A stretch of 24,940 nucleotides of DNA, taken from positions 1 through 24,940 of the forward strand of contig JAEWSZ010000146.1 of the NCBI GenBank assembly GCA_023397905.1. The letters run 5' to 3'. Shown piece after piece: positions 1-6,877 of the stretch (position 1 is its first letter; each line of letters begins with the position of its first letter). Position numbers and translations under genes: made by a program. The notes below the pieces were generated by a model. The model ran no database searches. It saw nothing but the letters and a program-made list of their open reading frames with translations, and was not told where the DNA came from. The DNA comes from Bacillota bacterium (lineage in GTDB: Bacteria; Bacillota; Clostridia; Acetivibrionales; DSM-1351).

Positions 1-145
1 CCGATTCCAGCTGCGCTTTTTTGAGAATTTCCTCCGCCTGCTCTCCCGCCTTTTTGACATATTCATCAGCTTCAGCCCGGGCCTCCTGCAATATCCTGCT
101 TCTGATTTTTTCAATTGCGGCCATGTCTGAAAACAATTCCTGCAT
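1..145 (-). CDS. atpE: V-type ATP synthase subunit E, N-terminal part (runs off the left edge)
   Basis: Only the first 48 residues lie in the window. They are Ala/Glu/Lys-rich and almost certainly form a long helix (MAAIEKIRSRILQEA, then EADEYVKKAGEQAEE). This is the N-terminal coiled coil by which subunit E pairs with the G/H subunit to make the peripheral stalk of V/A-type ATPases. I chose the ATG at 145 because AGGAAGGAGGGCCAT lies immediately upstream, overlapping the end of the K gene; a second in-frame ATG at 124 lacks such a site. The order G/H, I, K, E matches the known ntp operon of Enterococcus hirae and of many clostridia, which supports the name more than the short sequence does. 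Subunits C, F, A, B and D would be expected further left, outside the window. Confidence 0.8.
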   Translation of the reverse strand, partial: MQELFSDMAAIEKIRSRILQEARAEADEYVKKAGEQAEEILKKAQLES

Positions 146-158
146 ATGGCCCTCCTTC

Positions 159-635
159 CTATCCGACCTTTCCGATAATCAGTATTGAAACAATCAGGGC
201 TATAATGGCAAACATTTCAGCCATGAGTATCAGCGTCAACGCACGGCCCATCGCCTCTCCGCGTTTGGCAATCATGTGCATTCCCGCCACTGTGATATGG
301 CCCTGGTAAATGGCAGAAACCAAACCTACAACCCCTGTGGGGACAGCCGCCGCAAACAGCATCAGCCCGTCTTCGATACTGATGGCATTTCCGGAAATAA
401 CCTTGCCCATGATAAAAAATGCTACAACAAAGCCGTAAATGGCCTGTGTACAGTTTGTAGCCTGAAGCACCATAATGGAGCCGAACCTTCCAGGTTCCTC
501 CGCAATAACTCCCGCTCCGGCCTGCCCGGCCTTTCCCATACCTATACAGGAACCCAGTCCCGCAATGATAAATGCCGTTGCCGCGCCCAATATGGCCCAT
601 ATATTTCCCGACATTCCCAAAAACAAATCATTCAC
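159..635 (-). CDS. ntpK: V-type ATP synthase subunit K (rotor-ring proteolipid)
   Basis: This 158-residue, very hydrophobic protein has four membrane helices arranged as two proteolipid hairpins, the size of E. hirae NtpK (about 156). It forms the membrane rotor ring that carries the coupling ion past subunit I. The ion-carrying carboxylate is E140 in the last helix (LMAEMFAI). T63-Q64 (NCTQAIYGF) and Q111 (YQGHI) match the other side-chain Na+ ligands of NtpK (T64, Q65, Q110, E139), so a sodium ring is likely by homology. Translation starts at a GTG inside the end of the subunit I gene, with an 8-base overlap (GTGAATGA), which suggests translational coupling. A GGGGG tract lies about 9 bases upstream of the start. 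The tandem hairpins and the position after subunit I make the assignment firm. Confidence 0.95.
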   Translation of the reverse strand: MNDLFLGMSGNIWAILGAATAFIIAGLGSCIGMGKAGQAGAGVIAEEPGRFGSIMVLQATNCTQAIYGFVVAFFIMGKVISGNAISIEDGLMLFAAAVPTGVVGLVSAIYQGHITVAGMHMIAKRGEAMGRALTLILMAEMFAIIALIVSILIIGKVG

Positions 636-2604
636 AATACTTTCCCCCTTCGATATAGATGAATTTAGTATTGGCTTTCAGCGGTTCAAAGGGAATCCCT
701 CCTCCTTTGTAAAACCGGCCGAAAAATTCAATATACTGCAGTCTGCTGGCGTGAACATAAGCGCTCAGTACAGCAATTCCGAAATTCAGCACATGCCCTA
801 TGGCCATGACAAAAATGAAATAAATAATTTTTACAGGATTATCAAAACCGTTCATGCTGCCGATGTCATAAACAATATAGCCGATAACCGACGTAGCCAG
901 GCTCAATGCCATCAGCCTGGAATAAGAAAGCACGTCGCTCATAAACTTGATCAGGTCGTAAAGCTTTGTCAATCCGGTCAGCAGCTTCATGAAAAAATTC
1001 TTCTGCTTTCTGCCCTGCGTGCACACAATAACAATACCTCCTGCAACAAGCATATAAGTTCCCCAAGCCGCCAGTTCTCCGACCATTTCAGTTCCGTCCC
1101 CAAATACAAGGGGAAGAACAAACAGTACAAAGCCTGTGAAAAACACATACCAGACGGCCACATCCAGAATAATATCGAGATATTTTTTTTGCTTGAAAAG
1201 ATTATAGCCTTTGACTCCAAGCCCGGCATATATGTGAATTATTCCGAAAAGCAGGGTCCAATATAAAAATCTTTCAGGATTTTCTATAGGGTTGATCCAC
1301 AGATAATATTCCGACATGGCGGGAATCCCGAACCATCCTCCAAAGAGAATCCCCCAGAAAACAGTTGAAAATCCGCAGTACTGAATAAGTTTGATAAATC
1401 TGTGCATCCCCTCTTCCAGCCAGTAACCGGACAATATAAATGAGGAAGCCGCAATCATGATAAGACCGTATATGACATCCCCCATCATCAGGCCGTAAAA
1501 CAGGATGAAAAACAGGGCAGTTATAAAATTAGGGTCGGTTTCCCTGGGGGAAGGCAGGCTGTACATGCCGGTCACAGCCTCCACCGTTCTGCCGATTCTG
1601 TTATTATTCAGCAATACCGGATATTCTTCATCAGGTTCAGGATTTCTAACCTGTACCGCACAATCCCACCTGTCGTGAAAATATCCTGTAACAGACCCGG
1701 CGATCTCCTCCGGAATCCACCCCTCCACCATAAAGGTGCATCCTGTCCTTCCCAGATTTTTATAGCTCCTTTTTCTGTCCCTTTCCATCAGGAGAAAGTC
1801 ATACAGCGTTTCCAGCTTTTCCAGCCCGGCCGCATGTTTTTCCATACTTTTTTCACATTCTTTATATTTCCCGTCCAGTTCTTCTATTTCCATCTGTGCA
1901 CGGCGGATATTATCCTCCGCGGTACCTTCCAGTTCCCTGAAAACCACCCTGTTGAAGTCAAAATCCTTAAGCACGCTTTCCACCGCTCCCAGAGACTCCA
2001 TATGATATATCATGCATATATACATATGTTCATGATCTCTGCTCAGGGCTTTGGAATAACATTCGCACTCCTCTTCCAACTGTTCTTTCAATTTTTCCAT
2101 TCCGGTCCTTGCTGGAATATACCCTGTCAGGATGCCTGCAAACCTGGTTCCCGCTTTTTCCAGCGGTATATCCAGCGCCGTCCAGGGATTGAGATATTCA
2201 ATCAGATTACTGCATTTATTTCTTTCAAGCTTTAAATGATTCATCTGCCTTTCACATTCTTCAACATCACGTGCAATATTCCAGACCTGCTCCCGCTCTG
2301 CCAGTATCATTTCATAATTTTCCCTGGAGATCCTCCTGCGTGAGGGAATCAGTTTTCTTCCCCGGTGGTCATATGGGTCCAGGTGTTTCAGGATGGCTTC
2401 AACTTTTCCTATGTTCTCTTCCAGAACCAGAATCTCCCGGTGGTTATCCTCCGTATGTACTTTGCTCTCCTCAAGGTCCAAACTCCCGTAGGAGCCCACA
2501 TCTGAGATATGCATTACCCCCAGTTCCATCAGCTCCCTGAGTATGTCCTCCCTGTCAAAGTTCAATCCAATCAATGATACTTTGCTCAATGCAATCACAG
2601 ACAT
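628..2604 (-). CDS. ntpI: V-type ATP synthase subunit I (membrane stator, a-subunit homologue)
   Basis: This 658-residue protein has the two-part layout of the family. Residues 1 to about 355 are soluble and rich in predicted coiled coil, and residues about 360-650 hold roughly eight membrane helices. The essential stator arginine of this family is visible as R563 in SYSRLMALSLA, with a second conserved arginine at R621 in HASRLQYIEFF. These face the carboxylates of the K ring and separate the entry and exit half-channels for the ion. The N-terminus (MSVIALSKVSLIGL) fits the family start, so the ATG at 2604 is kept even though it lies 50 bases inside the preceding gene. An AAAGGA about 12-15 bases upstream is a modest ribosome site. 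The C-terminus overlaps the K start by 8 bases. Length and motifs are typical, with no sign of damage. Confidence 0.96.
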   Translation of the reverse strand: MSVIALSKVSLIGLNFDREDILRELMELGVMHISDVGSYGSLDLEESKVHTEDNHREILVLEENIGKVEAILKHLDPYDHRGRKLIPSRRRISRENYEMILAEREQVWNIARDVEECERQMNHLKLERNKCSNLIEYLNPWTALDIPLEKAGTRFAGILTGYIPARTGMEKLKEQLEEECECYSKALSRDHEHMYICMIYHMESLGAVESVLKDFDFNRVVFRELEGTAEDNIRRAQMEIEELDGKYKECEKSMEKHAAGLEKLETLYDFLLMERDRKRSYKNLGRTGCTFMVEGWIPEEIAGSVTGYFHDRWDCAVQVRNPEPDEEYPVLLNNNRIGRTVEAVTGMYSLPSPRETDPNFITALFFILFYGLMMGDVIYGLIMIAASSFILSGYWLEEGMHRFIKLIQYCGFSTVFWGILFGGWFGIPAMSEYYLWINPIENPERFLYWTLLFGIIHIYAGLGVKGYNLFKQKKYLDIILDVAVWYVFFTGFVLFVLPLVFGDGTEMVGELAAWGTYMLVAGGIVIVCTQGRKQKNFFMKLLTGLTKLYDLIKFMSDVLSYSRLMALSLATSVIGYIVYDIGSMNGFDNPVKIIYFIFVMAIGHVLNFGIAVLSAYVHASRLQYIEFFGRFYKGGGIPFEPLKANTKFIYIEGGKYCE

Positions 2605-2917
2605 ACTTGCTCACAATCCTTTCTACAATCATTTGAGCTGTTTCATCAAGCTTCCGGCCCGCATTTTCTGAAATCCGGGCGCTTTCCAGCTTCACCTCCT
2701 TCCATGCGGCTTCAATAAGCATTTCCGTCTTTTGCCGGGATTGTTCCAGAATGATCTCAGCCTGATCTCCGGCAGCTTTTTCTGCCCCCCGGATCAGCTC
2801 AGAGCCTTCTTCCTTTGCAGCAGCCAAAATCCGGACGCCCTCTTCATGGGACTTTTTCCGGATCTCATCCGCCTCGTTTTCAGTTTGGATAATTGTGTTC
2901 AGCAACTCTATGGACAA
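2555..2917 (-). CDS. ntpF: V-type ATP synthase G/H-like peripheral stalk subunit (NtpF-like)
   Basis: This 120-residue charged protein is predicted to be almost entirely alpha-helical (TENEADEIRKKSHEEG, then AAKEEGSELIRGAEKAAG). Its size and composition fit the G/H subunit of bacterial V/A-ATPases, which pairs with subunit E in the peripheral stalk. It is the first gene of the operon, the position of ntpF in E. hirae. The start is a TTG at 2917, preceded by AGGAGGTGAACAT, a near-perfect ribosome site at good spacing; there is no suitable nearby ATG. The last 50 bases overlap the subunit I gene, so the C-terminus (VCDCIEQSIIDWIEL) may be an add-on specific to this lineage. The family assignment rests on composition, length and context rather than on catalytic residues. 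Confidence 0.82.
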   Translation of the reverse strand: MSIELLNTIIQTENEADEIRKKSHEEGVRILAAAKEEGSELIRGAEKAAGDQAEIILEQSRQKTEMLIEAAWKEVKLESARISENAGRKLDETAQMIVERIVSKYVCDCIEQSIIDWIEL

Positions 2918-3456
2918 ATGTTCACCTCCTTTACTCAGTTACGGCTATGCAACAGACACTGCATGTCTTTTCCGCAAATAGATTCAAGCATTTGTATTGT
3001 AGAAACAGTTAAATAATATCTTCCCATTTTCAGGCAGCCGTTTTAGAAATCCGCAGCATTGCCGTCAATGGCAATACAGCCGGTTTTTCTGCCCTGCAGA
3101 CTCCCTGCCCAATCCTGCTCTGCAAAATCGGGCGTTATTATTTACCGTTCCTAAATTTATCAGATTTATTTTTTATTTTGACAAGTCAATTATCATTGGC
3201 TTGATATGGATATAGATTTTAAATGTAATTGACTTATGGATTTCAACATTAAAATATGAAAAAATATTTTTACATAAAATAACAAAATTATTATTTATCT
3301 TAATATTAACCTATTTTGGCTTAATTATCAAGAAATAATTGAATTTAATTAAAAAAAATCATATTTCCTTCGTTTATATGGTTTAATCTCGTCCGATCTA
3401 GCCCAATCTTTTCTTGACTTTCATGGTTTTAGCATGAAACTTTTTTATTCTAAAAA
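2918..3456. other. AT-rich gene-free stretch upstream of the V-ATPase operon
   Basis: No convincing gene lies here. Positions about 3140-3450 are strongly AT-rich; 2940-3130 are closer to coding composition and would be the transcribed leader of the V-ATPase operon. The leader has a perfect 6-bp inverted repeat at 3058-3075 (ATTGCC and GGCAAT around a 6-base loop). A looser inverted pair, AAGTCAAT and ATTGGCTT, occurs at 3184-3202, followed by another GTAATTGACTTA at about 3225-3235. I recognise no riboswitch class. Confidence 0.6.
3156..3184 (-). promoter_or_regulatory. Candidate promoter for the V-ATPase operon
   Basis: On the minus strand TTGTCA (3184-3179) is separated by 17 bases from GATAAA (3161-3156), which gives a leader of about 230 nt before the TTG start at 2917. 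The -35 has one mismatch to consensus and the -10 is weaker. The surrounding DNA is so AT-rich that chance matches are likely. Confidence 0.35.
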
Positions 3457-3490
3457 AGGGGTTGCAAAATAAGATAATTTTGCAACCCCT
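3452..3490 (-). terminator. Intrinsic terminator of serS
   Basis: A perfect 14-bp inverted repeat (AGGGGTTGCAAAAT at 3457-3470 and its complement at 3477-3490, 6-base loop) is followed on the minus strand by six T (3457-3452). It lies 75 bases after the serS stop codon. There is no T-run on the other side, so it acts in the serS direction. Confidence 0.93.
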
Positions 3491-3564
3491 CTTAAGACTT
3501 TAATATTAAACCCTTTTTTAATTTATTCGTCCACCGCCGCCTACAGCCGGGAGGTATTTTACTG

Positions 3565-4842
3565 CTACTTTATCACTGTGAGCCCACCCATATACGGCTG
3601 CAGGGCCTTCGGAATATTTACGGTTCCGTCCTCGTTCAGGTTGTTCTCCAGGAAAGCGATGAGCATTCTGGGCGGAGCCACTACGGTATTGTTCAGCGTA
3701 TGAGCGAAATATTTGCCGTTTGCGCCGTCAACCCGTATTTTCAACCTGCGCGCCTGGGCATCTCCCAGGTTGGAACAGCTTCCGATTTCAAAATATTTTT
3801 TCTGTCTGGGAGACCAGGCCTCCACGTCCACGGATTTTACCTTCAGGTCGGCCAGATCGCCCGAACAGCATTCCAGAGTCCTCACGGGTATGTCCAGTGA
3901 ACGGAACAGGTCCACGGTGTTCTGCCACAATTTATCGTACCAGAACATGCTGTCTTCCGGCTTGCAAACTACAATCATCTCCTGTTTCTCAAACTGGTGT
4001 ATCCTGTAGACGCCTCTCTCTTCAAGGCCGTGGGCGCCGTTCTCCTTTCTGATGCAGGGGGAGTAGCTGGTCAGGGTCTGAGGCAGAGTACTTTCGGGAA
4101 GTATTGTATCAATGAATTTACCGATCATGGAATGCTCGCTGGTTCCTATTAAATACAGGTCCTCGCCTTCAATCTTGTACATCATCGCATCCATTTCGGC
4201 AAAGCTCATAACACCTGTCACCACTTCGCTTCTGATCATAAACGGAGGGATGCAATATGTAAATCCCCTCTCTATCATGAAGTCTCTGGCATAGGAGATC
4301 ACAGCGGAATGCAGCCTTGCCACATTTCCCATCAGGTAATAAAATCCGTTGCCTGCAACTTTTCTGGCGCTTTCCAGATCAATGCCGTTCAATTTTTCCA
4401 TGATCTCAGTGTGATAGGGTATTTCAAAATCAGGTACGGCAGGCTCCCCATAGCACTGGAGCTCAACGTTTTCACTGTCGTCTTTTCCTATGGGAACACT
4501 GGGGTCTATTATATTTGGAATAGTCATCATGATGGTCCTGACCTTTTTCTCAAGCTCATCCTCTTTGACTTCCAGCTGAGCCAGCTGTTCGGCGGCCTCG
4601 TTGACCCTCTTCTTCATTTCTTCGGCTTCTTCCTTTTTGCCCTGGGCCATCAGGCCCCCGATCTGTTTCGACGTCTTGTTTCTGTCGGCTCTCAGTGCTT
4701 CCGCCTGCTGCTTCGTGTTCCTCAGCTCAATATCCAGCGCAATTACCTCGTCGACCAGGCCCAGCTTTTTATCCTGAAACTTGTTTCTTATGTTCTGCTT
4801 TACAATTTCGGGATTTTCCCTTAAAAATTTCAAGTCTAACAT
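3565..4842 (-). CDS. serS: Seryl-tRNA synthetase
   Basis: This 425-residue class II aminoacyl-tRNA synthetase charges tRNA-Ser in the cytoplasm. Residues 1 to about 110 form the antiparallel coiled-coil arm that grips the long variable arm of tRNA-Ser (MLDLKFLRENPEIVKQNIRNK, Lys/Glu heptads to about 105). The catalytic domain follows, with GTSEHSMIGKF, the motif 2 block (GAHGLEERGVYRIHQFEKQE), the EIGSCSNLGDAQARR block and the motif 3 arginine in PPRMLIAFLENN. The motif 3 region (NNTVVAPPRM) differs from the common GLAVGRT form, but the arginine is kept. The ATG at 4842 has AGGAGGGAAGTC just upstream. The gene sits alone between a T-box leader and a strong terminator, so it is regulated by charging of tRNA-Ser and not by its neighbours. 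Identification is secure. Confidence 0.98.
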   Translation of the reverse strand: MLDLKFLRENPEIVKQNIRNKFQDKKLGLVDEVIALDIELRNTKQQAEALRADRNKTSKQIGGLMAQGKKEEAEEMKKRVNEAAEQLAQLEVKEDELEKKVRTIMMTIPNIIDPSVPIGKDDSENVELQCYGEPAVPDFEIPYHTEIMEKLNGIDLESARKVAGNGFYYLMGNVARLHSAVISYARDFMIERGFTYCIPPFMIRSEVVTGVMSFAEMDAMMYKIEGEDLYLIGTSEHSMIGKFIDTILPESTLPQTLTSYSPCIRKENGAHGLEERGVYRIHQFEKQEMIVVCKPEDSMFWYDKLWQNTVDLFRSLDIPVRTLECCSGDLADLKVKSVDVEAWSPRQKKYFEIGSCSNLGDAQARRLKIRVDGANGKYFAHTLNNTVVAPPRMLIAFLENNLNEDGTVNIPKALQPYMGGLTVIK

Positions 4843-4907
4843 GACTTCCCTCCTGAATTTAGAAAATATATTGTTTTAGTCAACCACACCAGGCCGAAAA
4901 GTTAAGG

Positions 4908-4925
4908 TTTCAACCGTAATTGACT
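4908..4925. repeat. Dispersed 18-bp repeat, copy 1
   Basis: TTTCAACCGTAATTGACT here matches positions 6851-6868 at 17 of 18 bases. This copy lies between the T-box terminator and the serS ribosome site. Its function is unknown. Confidence 0.5.
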
Positions 4926-4940
4926 TAATGGGTTACCTTT

Positions 4941-4983
4941 AAAATAAAAAAACTTCCATCCCGTAAATCACTGGGACGAAAGT
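4941..4983 (-). terminator. T-box leader terminator of serS
   Basis: On the minus strand ACTTTCGTCCC pairs with GGGATGGAAGT (two G-U pairs) and runs into seven T, then ATTTT. The 5' arm directly follows the T-box sequence, so the antiterminator and terminator are mutually exclusive, as in classical T-box leaders. Confidence 0.9.
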
Positions 4984-5183
4984 ATTCCGCGTTGCCACCC
5001 AAATTGCCGGCTGCAAATACAGCCAACCACTCAAATACGGTAGGATAAAGGTTACCAGCCCTCCGGCTTTTCAACGGAAGCTCAAAAAGTGGATGGATTT
5101 AACATCTCACCGGTTTGCACCAGCCACCGGCTCTCTGAAGAAATTTATAAATCCTAGCTTTTGTCATCGCAATTAATGTTATT
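4941..5183 (-). promoter_or_regulatory. T-box riboswitch leader (tRNA-Ser sensing) of serS
   Basis: The T-box itself is visible on the minus strand as TGGGTGGCAACGCGG (5001-4987), close to the consensus AGGGUGGNACCGCG, and pairs with the NCCA end of uncharged tRNA. Upstream are stem I landmarks: AGAGAGCCGGTGGCTGGTGC and ACCGGT at about 5105-5140. The specifier is most likely UCC at 5094-5092, a serine codon followed by the purine expected after specifiers, just before ACTTTTTGAGC. An adjacent UCC at 5098-5096 is an alternative and gives the same amino acid. When tRNA-Ser is uncharged the antiterminator forms and serS is transcribed. The leader ends in its own terminator, about 100 bases before the serS start. 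Confidence 0.95.
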
Positions 5184-5190
5184 ATGCATA

Positions 5191-5219
5191 ATTATATATA
5201 CTTTTATTCCAATTTTCAA
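5191..5219 (-). promoter_or_regulatory. Promoter of the serS T-box transcript
   Basis: On the minus strand TTGAAA (5219-5214) and a perfect TATAAT (5196-5191) are spaced by exactly 17 bases. Transcription would start near 5184, just before stem I of the T-box. Confidence 0.85.
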
Positions 5220-5320
5220 GCAGAAACTTGCAGGAAGGCAAAACCTTTAACAAACATTCCAAAATGCAATGACTTGATAACCGGTTTAATATATGGGAAA
5301 TCTTAAATATATTTTTGCAA

Positions 5321-6763
5321 TTACAGCTTAACCGGTTTTAAAATTCCATTTTCATCAGTGGCTTCAATACTGAATTCATATGTTTTAAGGTCCGCGTTCA
5401 AAATGGATTTCTGATTCCCATTTGTCCTGGTAATGCACAATACATGTTCGCCTGTCAATTCACACGAAAAGTCTCCGTCAAAACTGCCGTGATTATTGCG
5501 GAACGACATTAGATCCCTGAGCTTCACCACAACGGGACGGTGTTCAAAATTGAATGCGACTTCCTCTTTCGTATAATAATGGCGGTTTATATTTCTGCCC
5601 TCTTTTGTGCGCTCAAGCAGTTCCAGATCATTTTCTCCCGCCAGCATACCCACATAATACACCTGAGGTATCCCTGGAGCGAAAAACTGGATGGCTCTCG
5701 CCAGAAGGTAGGCTTTGTCGTTGTTTCCCAGTGCTGAGTAATAGCTGCAGTTTATCTGGTAAATATCCAGGTTGTTGTATGCTTCGGAACTGTATTTCCT
5801 TTTGACATTGGCTCCCTTTTGGTATAAAAGTTCTTTTGTCTCCTCAATTTCTTCCGGGCTCAGCAGGTCCGCAACATCTACCACTCCTATGCCGTCGTGA
5901 GTATCCAGTGTTGTCATCTGTTTTCCGGGGCAAATATCCAGCCATTGCTTTAAACGTTCTCCCCGGTGGGTATAGAGTGCGTGTAGCATAAGCATTGGAA
6001 GTGCGAAATCATATACCCAGAAACCTTTTTCAGCGATTTTCATCTGAATGGAATAGTGTTCATGTATTTCAGGAAGTATCTCCACCCCGTATGCCTTAAC
6101 AATTTTCTCTATATCGTAGAGCAGCTCCCATATTTCCGGCTCTATGAAAAAGCAACTGGTATCCGGCTTTTTCACCGCATAGGCAAAGGCATCCAGGCGT
6201 ATGATGGCGGCACCGTTTTCACACATGAATTTCAAAGTGCTTTGAATAAATTCTTTTGTCGCAGCCTTATTGATGTCCAGATCAATCTGCTCCTCACTGA
6301 AGGTACACCATATCTGTTCCTTCGTGCCGTTGGCAAATTCCACCTCCACACAGGGCGCTTTTGGTTTTCTCTTGTAGATTTTATCTATTTGTTCAGCCGT
6401 AGGCCCCCCATTCTCCCAGAATTCCTTATATCTGATGAAAAAATCCTTATATTGTGAGGTATCTCCTTTTTCTTTAAAATCTTTAAAATATTCGGATTTT
6501 GCAGAAATATGGTTTACCATAAAATCGTACATCAGATCATATTTATTTCCGAGGCGGATCAAGTCCCCGAAACCGCCAAAACTTTTTTCCACCTCATCAT
6601 ACCGCATTGGAGCGAAGCCCCTGTCCCCGGAAGACGGGAAAAAGGGGAGAATATGAATCGCCCCGATGGCATCTCCGTAATATTTATCTACAATATCTTC
6701 CATTTCCTTAAAATTGCTTCCCAGACTGTCACCATAGGTTATAAGCATGACCTTGTTTTTCAT
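5321..6763 (-). CDS. gtfA: Sucrose phosphorylase (GH13 subfamily 18)
   Basis: This enzyme splits sucrose with inorganic phosphate into alpha-glucose 1-phosphate and fructose in the cytoplasm. The sequence closely resembles the Leuconostoc/Streptococcus GtfA type: KNKVMLITYGDSLGSN at the start, HILPFFPSSGDRGFAP, and IRLDAFAYAVKK with nucleophile D191. EILPEIHEHY carries acid/base E232, and LDTHDGIGV carries the transition-state aspartate D290. The segment YKRKPKAP replaces the YRPRP of the Bifidobacterium enzyme, as in Leuconostoc. Translation should start at the ATG at 6763, which has GGAGGACAA directly upstream; the frame stays open to an ATG at 6856, but those 31 residues have no family counterpart. 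The resulting 480 residues are normal length. It is the last gene of the sugar operon. Sucrose 6'-phosphate phosphorylase or another glucoside phosphorylase of this subfamily is possible; the ABC importer, which would deliver unphosphorylated sugar, favours sucrose or a close analogue. Confidence 0.9.
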   Translation of the reverse strand: MKNKVMLITYGDSLGSNFKEMEDIVDKYYGDAIGAIHILPFFPSSGDRGFAPMRYDEVEKSFGGFGDLIRLGNKYDLMYDFMVNHISAKSEYFKDFKEKGDTSQYKDFFIRYKEFWENGGPTAEQIDKIYKRKPKAPCVEVEFANGTKEQIWCTFSEEQIDLDINKAATKEFIQSTLKFMCENGAAIIRLDAFAYAVKKPDTSCFFIEPEIWELLYDIEKIVKAYGVEILPEIHEHYSIQMKIAEKGFWVYDFALPMLMLHALYTHRGERLKQWLDICPGKQMTTLDTHDGIGVVDVADLLSPEEIEETKELLYQKGANVKRKYSSEAYNNLDIYQINCSYYSALGNNDKAYLLARAIQFFAPGIPQVYYVGMLAGENDLELLERTKEGRNINRHYYTKEEVAFNFEHRPVVVKLRDLMSFRNNHGSFDGDFSCELTGEHVLCITRTNGNQKSILNADLKTYEFSIEATDENGILKPVKL

Positions 6764-6850
6764 TTGTCCTCCATGTCCCTTATGCGCAGAAGTAACCCTC
6801 GCCGGCGGCTCCAATTGTTTGGCATATCTGAAATATTCCGTAGCGAAGGC

Positions 6851-6868
6851 TTTCAACCGTAATTGGCT
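6851..6868. repeat. Dispersed 18-bp repeat, copy 2
   Basis: TTTCAACCGTAATTGGCT matches 4908-4925 except for one base. It lies in the 114-bp gap between the Gfo/Idh/MocA-like gene and the sucrose phosphorylase start. Confidence 0.5.
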
Positions 6869-6877
6869 TCGGTAAGA

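Noticed and set aside
475..1266. 263-codon open frame on the plus strand
   Set aside because: It lies antisense to the K and I genes, which have clear family motifs; the translated product has no recognisable pattern.
2935..2991. An 18-codon upstream open frame (minus strand) ending just before the V-ATPase ribosome site
   Set aside because: No ribosome site precedes its ATG and the peptide has no codon pattern that suggests attenuation.
6764..6856. N-terminal extension of the sucrose phosphorylase up to an ATG at 6856
   Set aside because: The family starts at MKNKV and a strong ribosome site precedes the ATG at 6763; the extra residues contain one copy of the dispersed-repeat flank and no family similarity.
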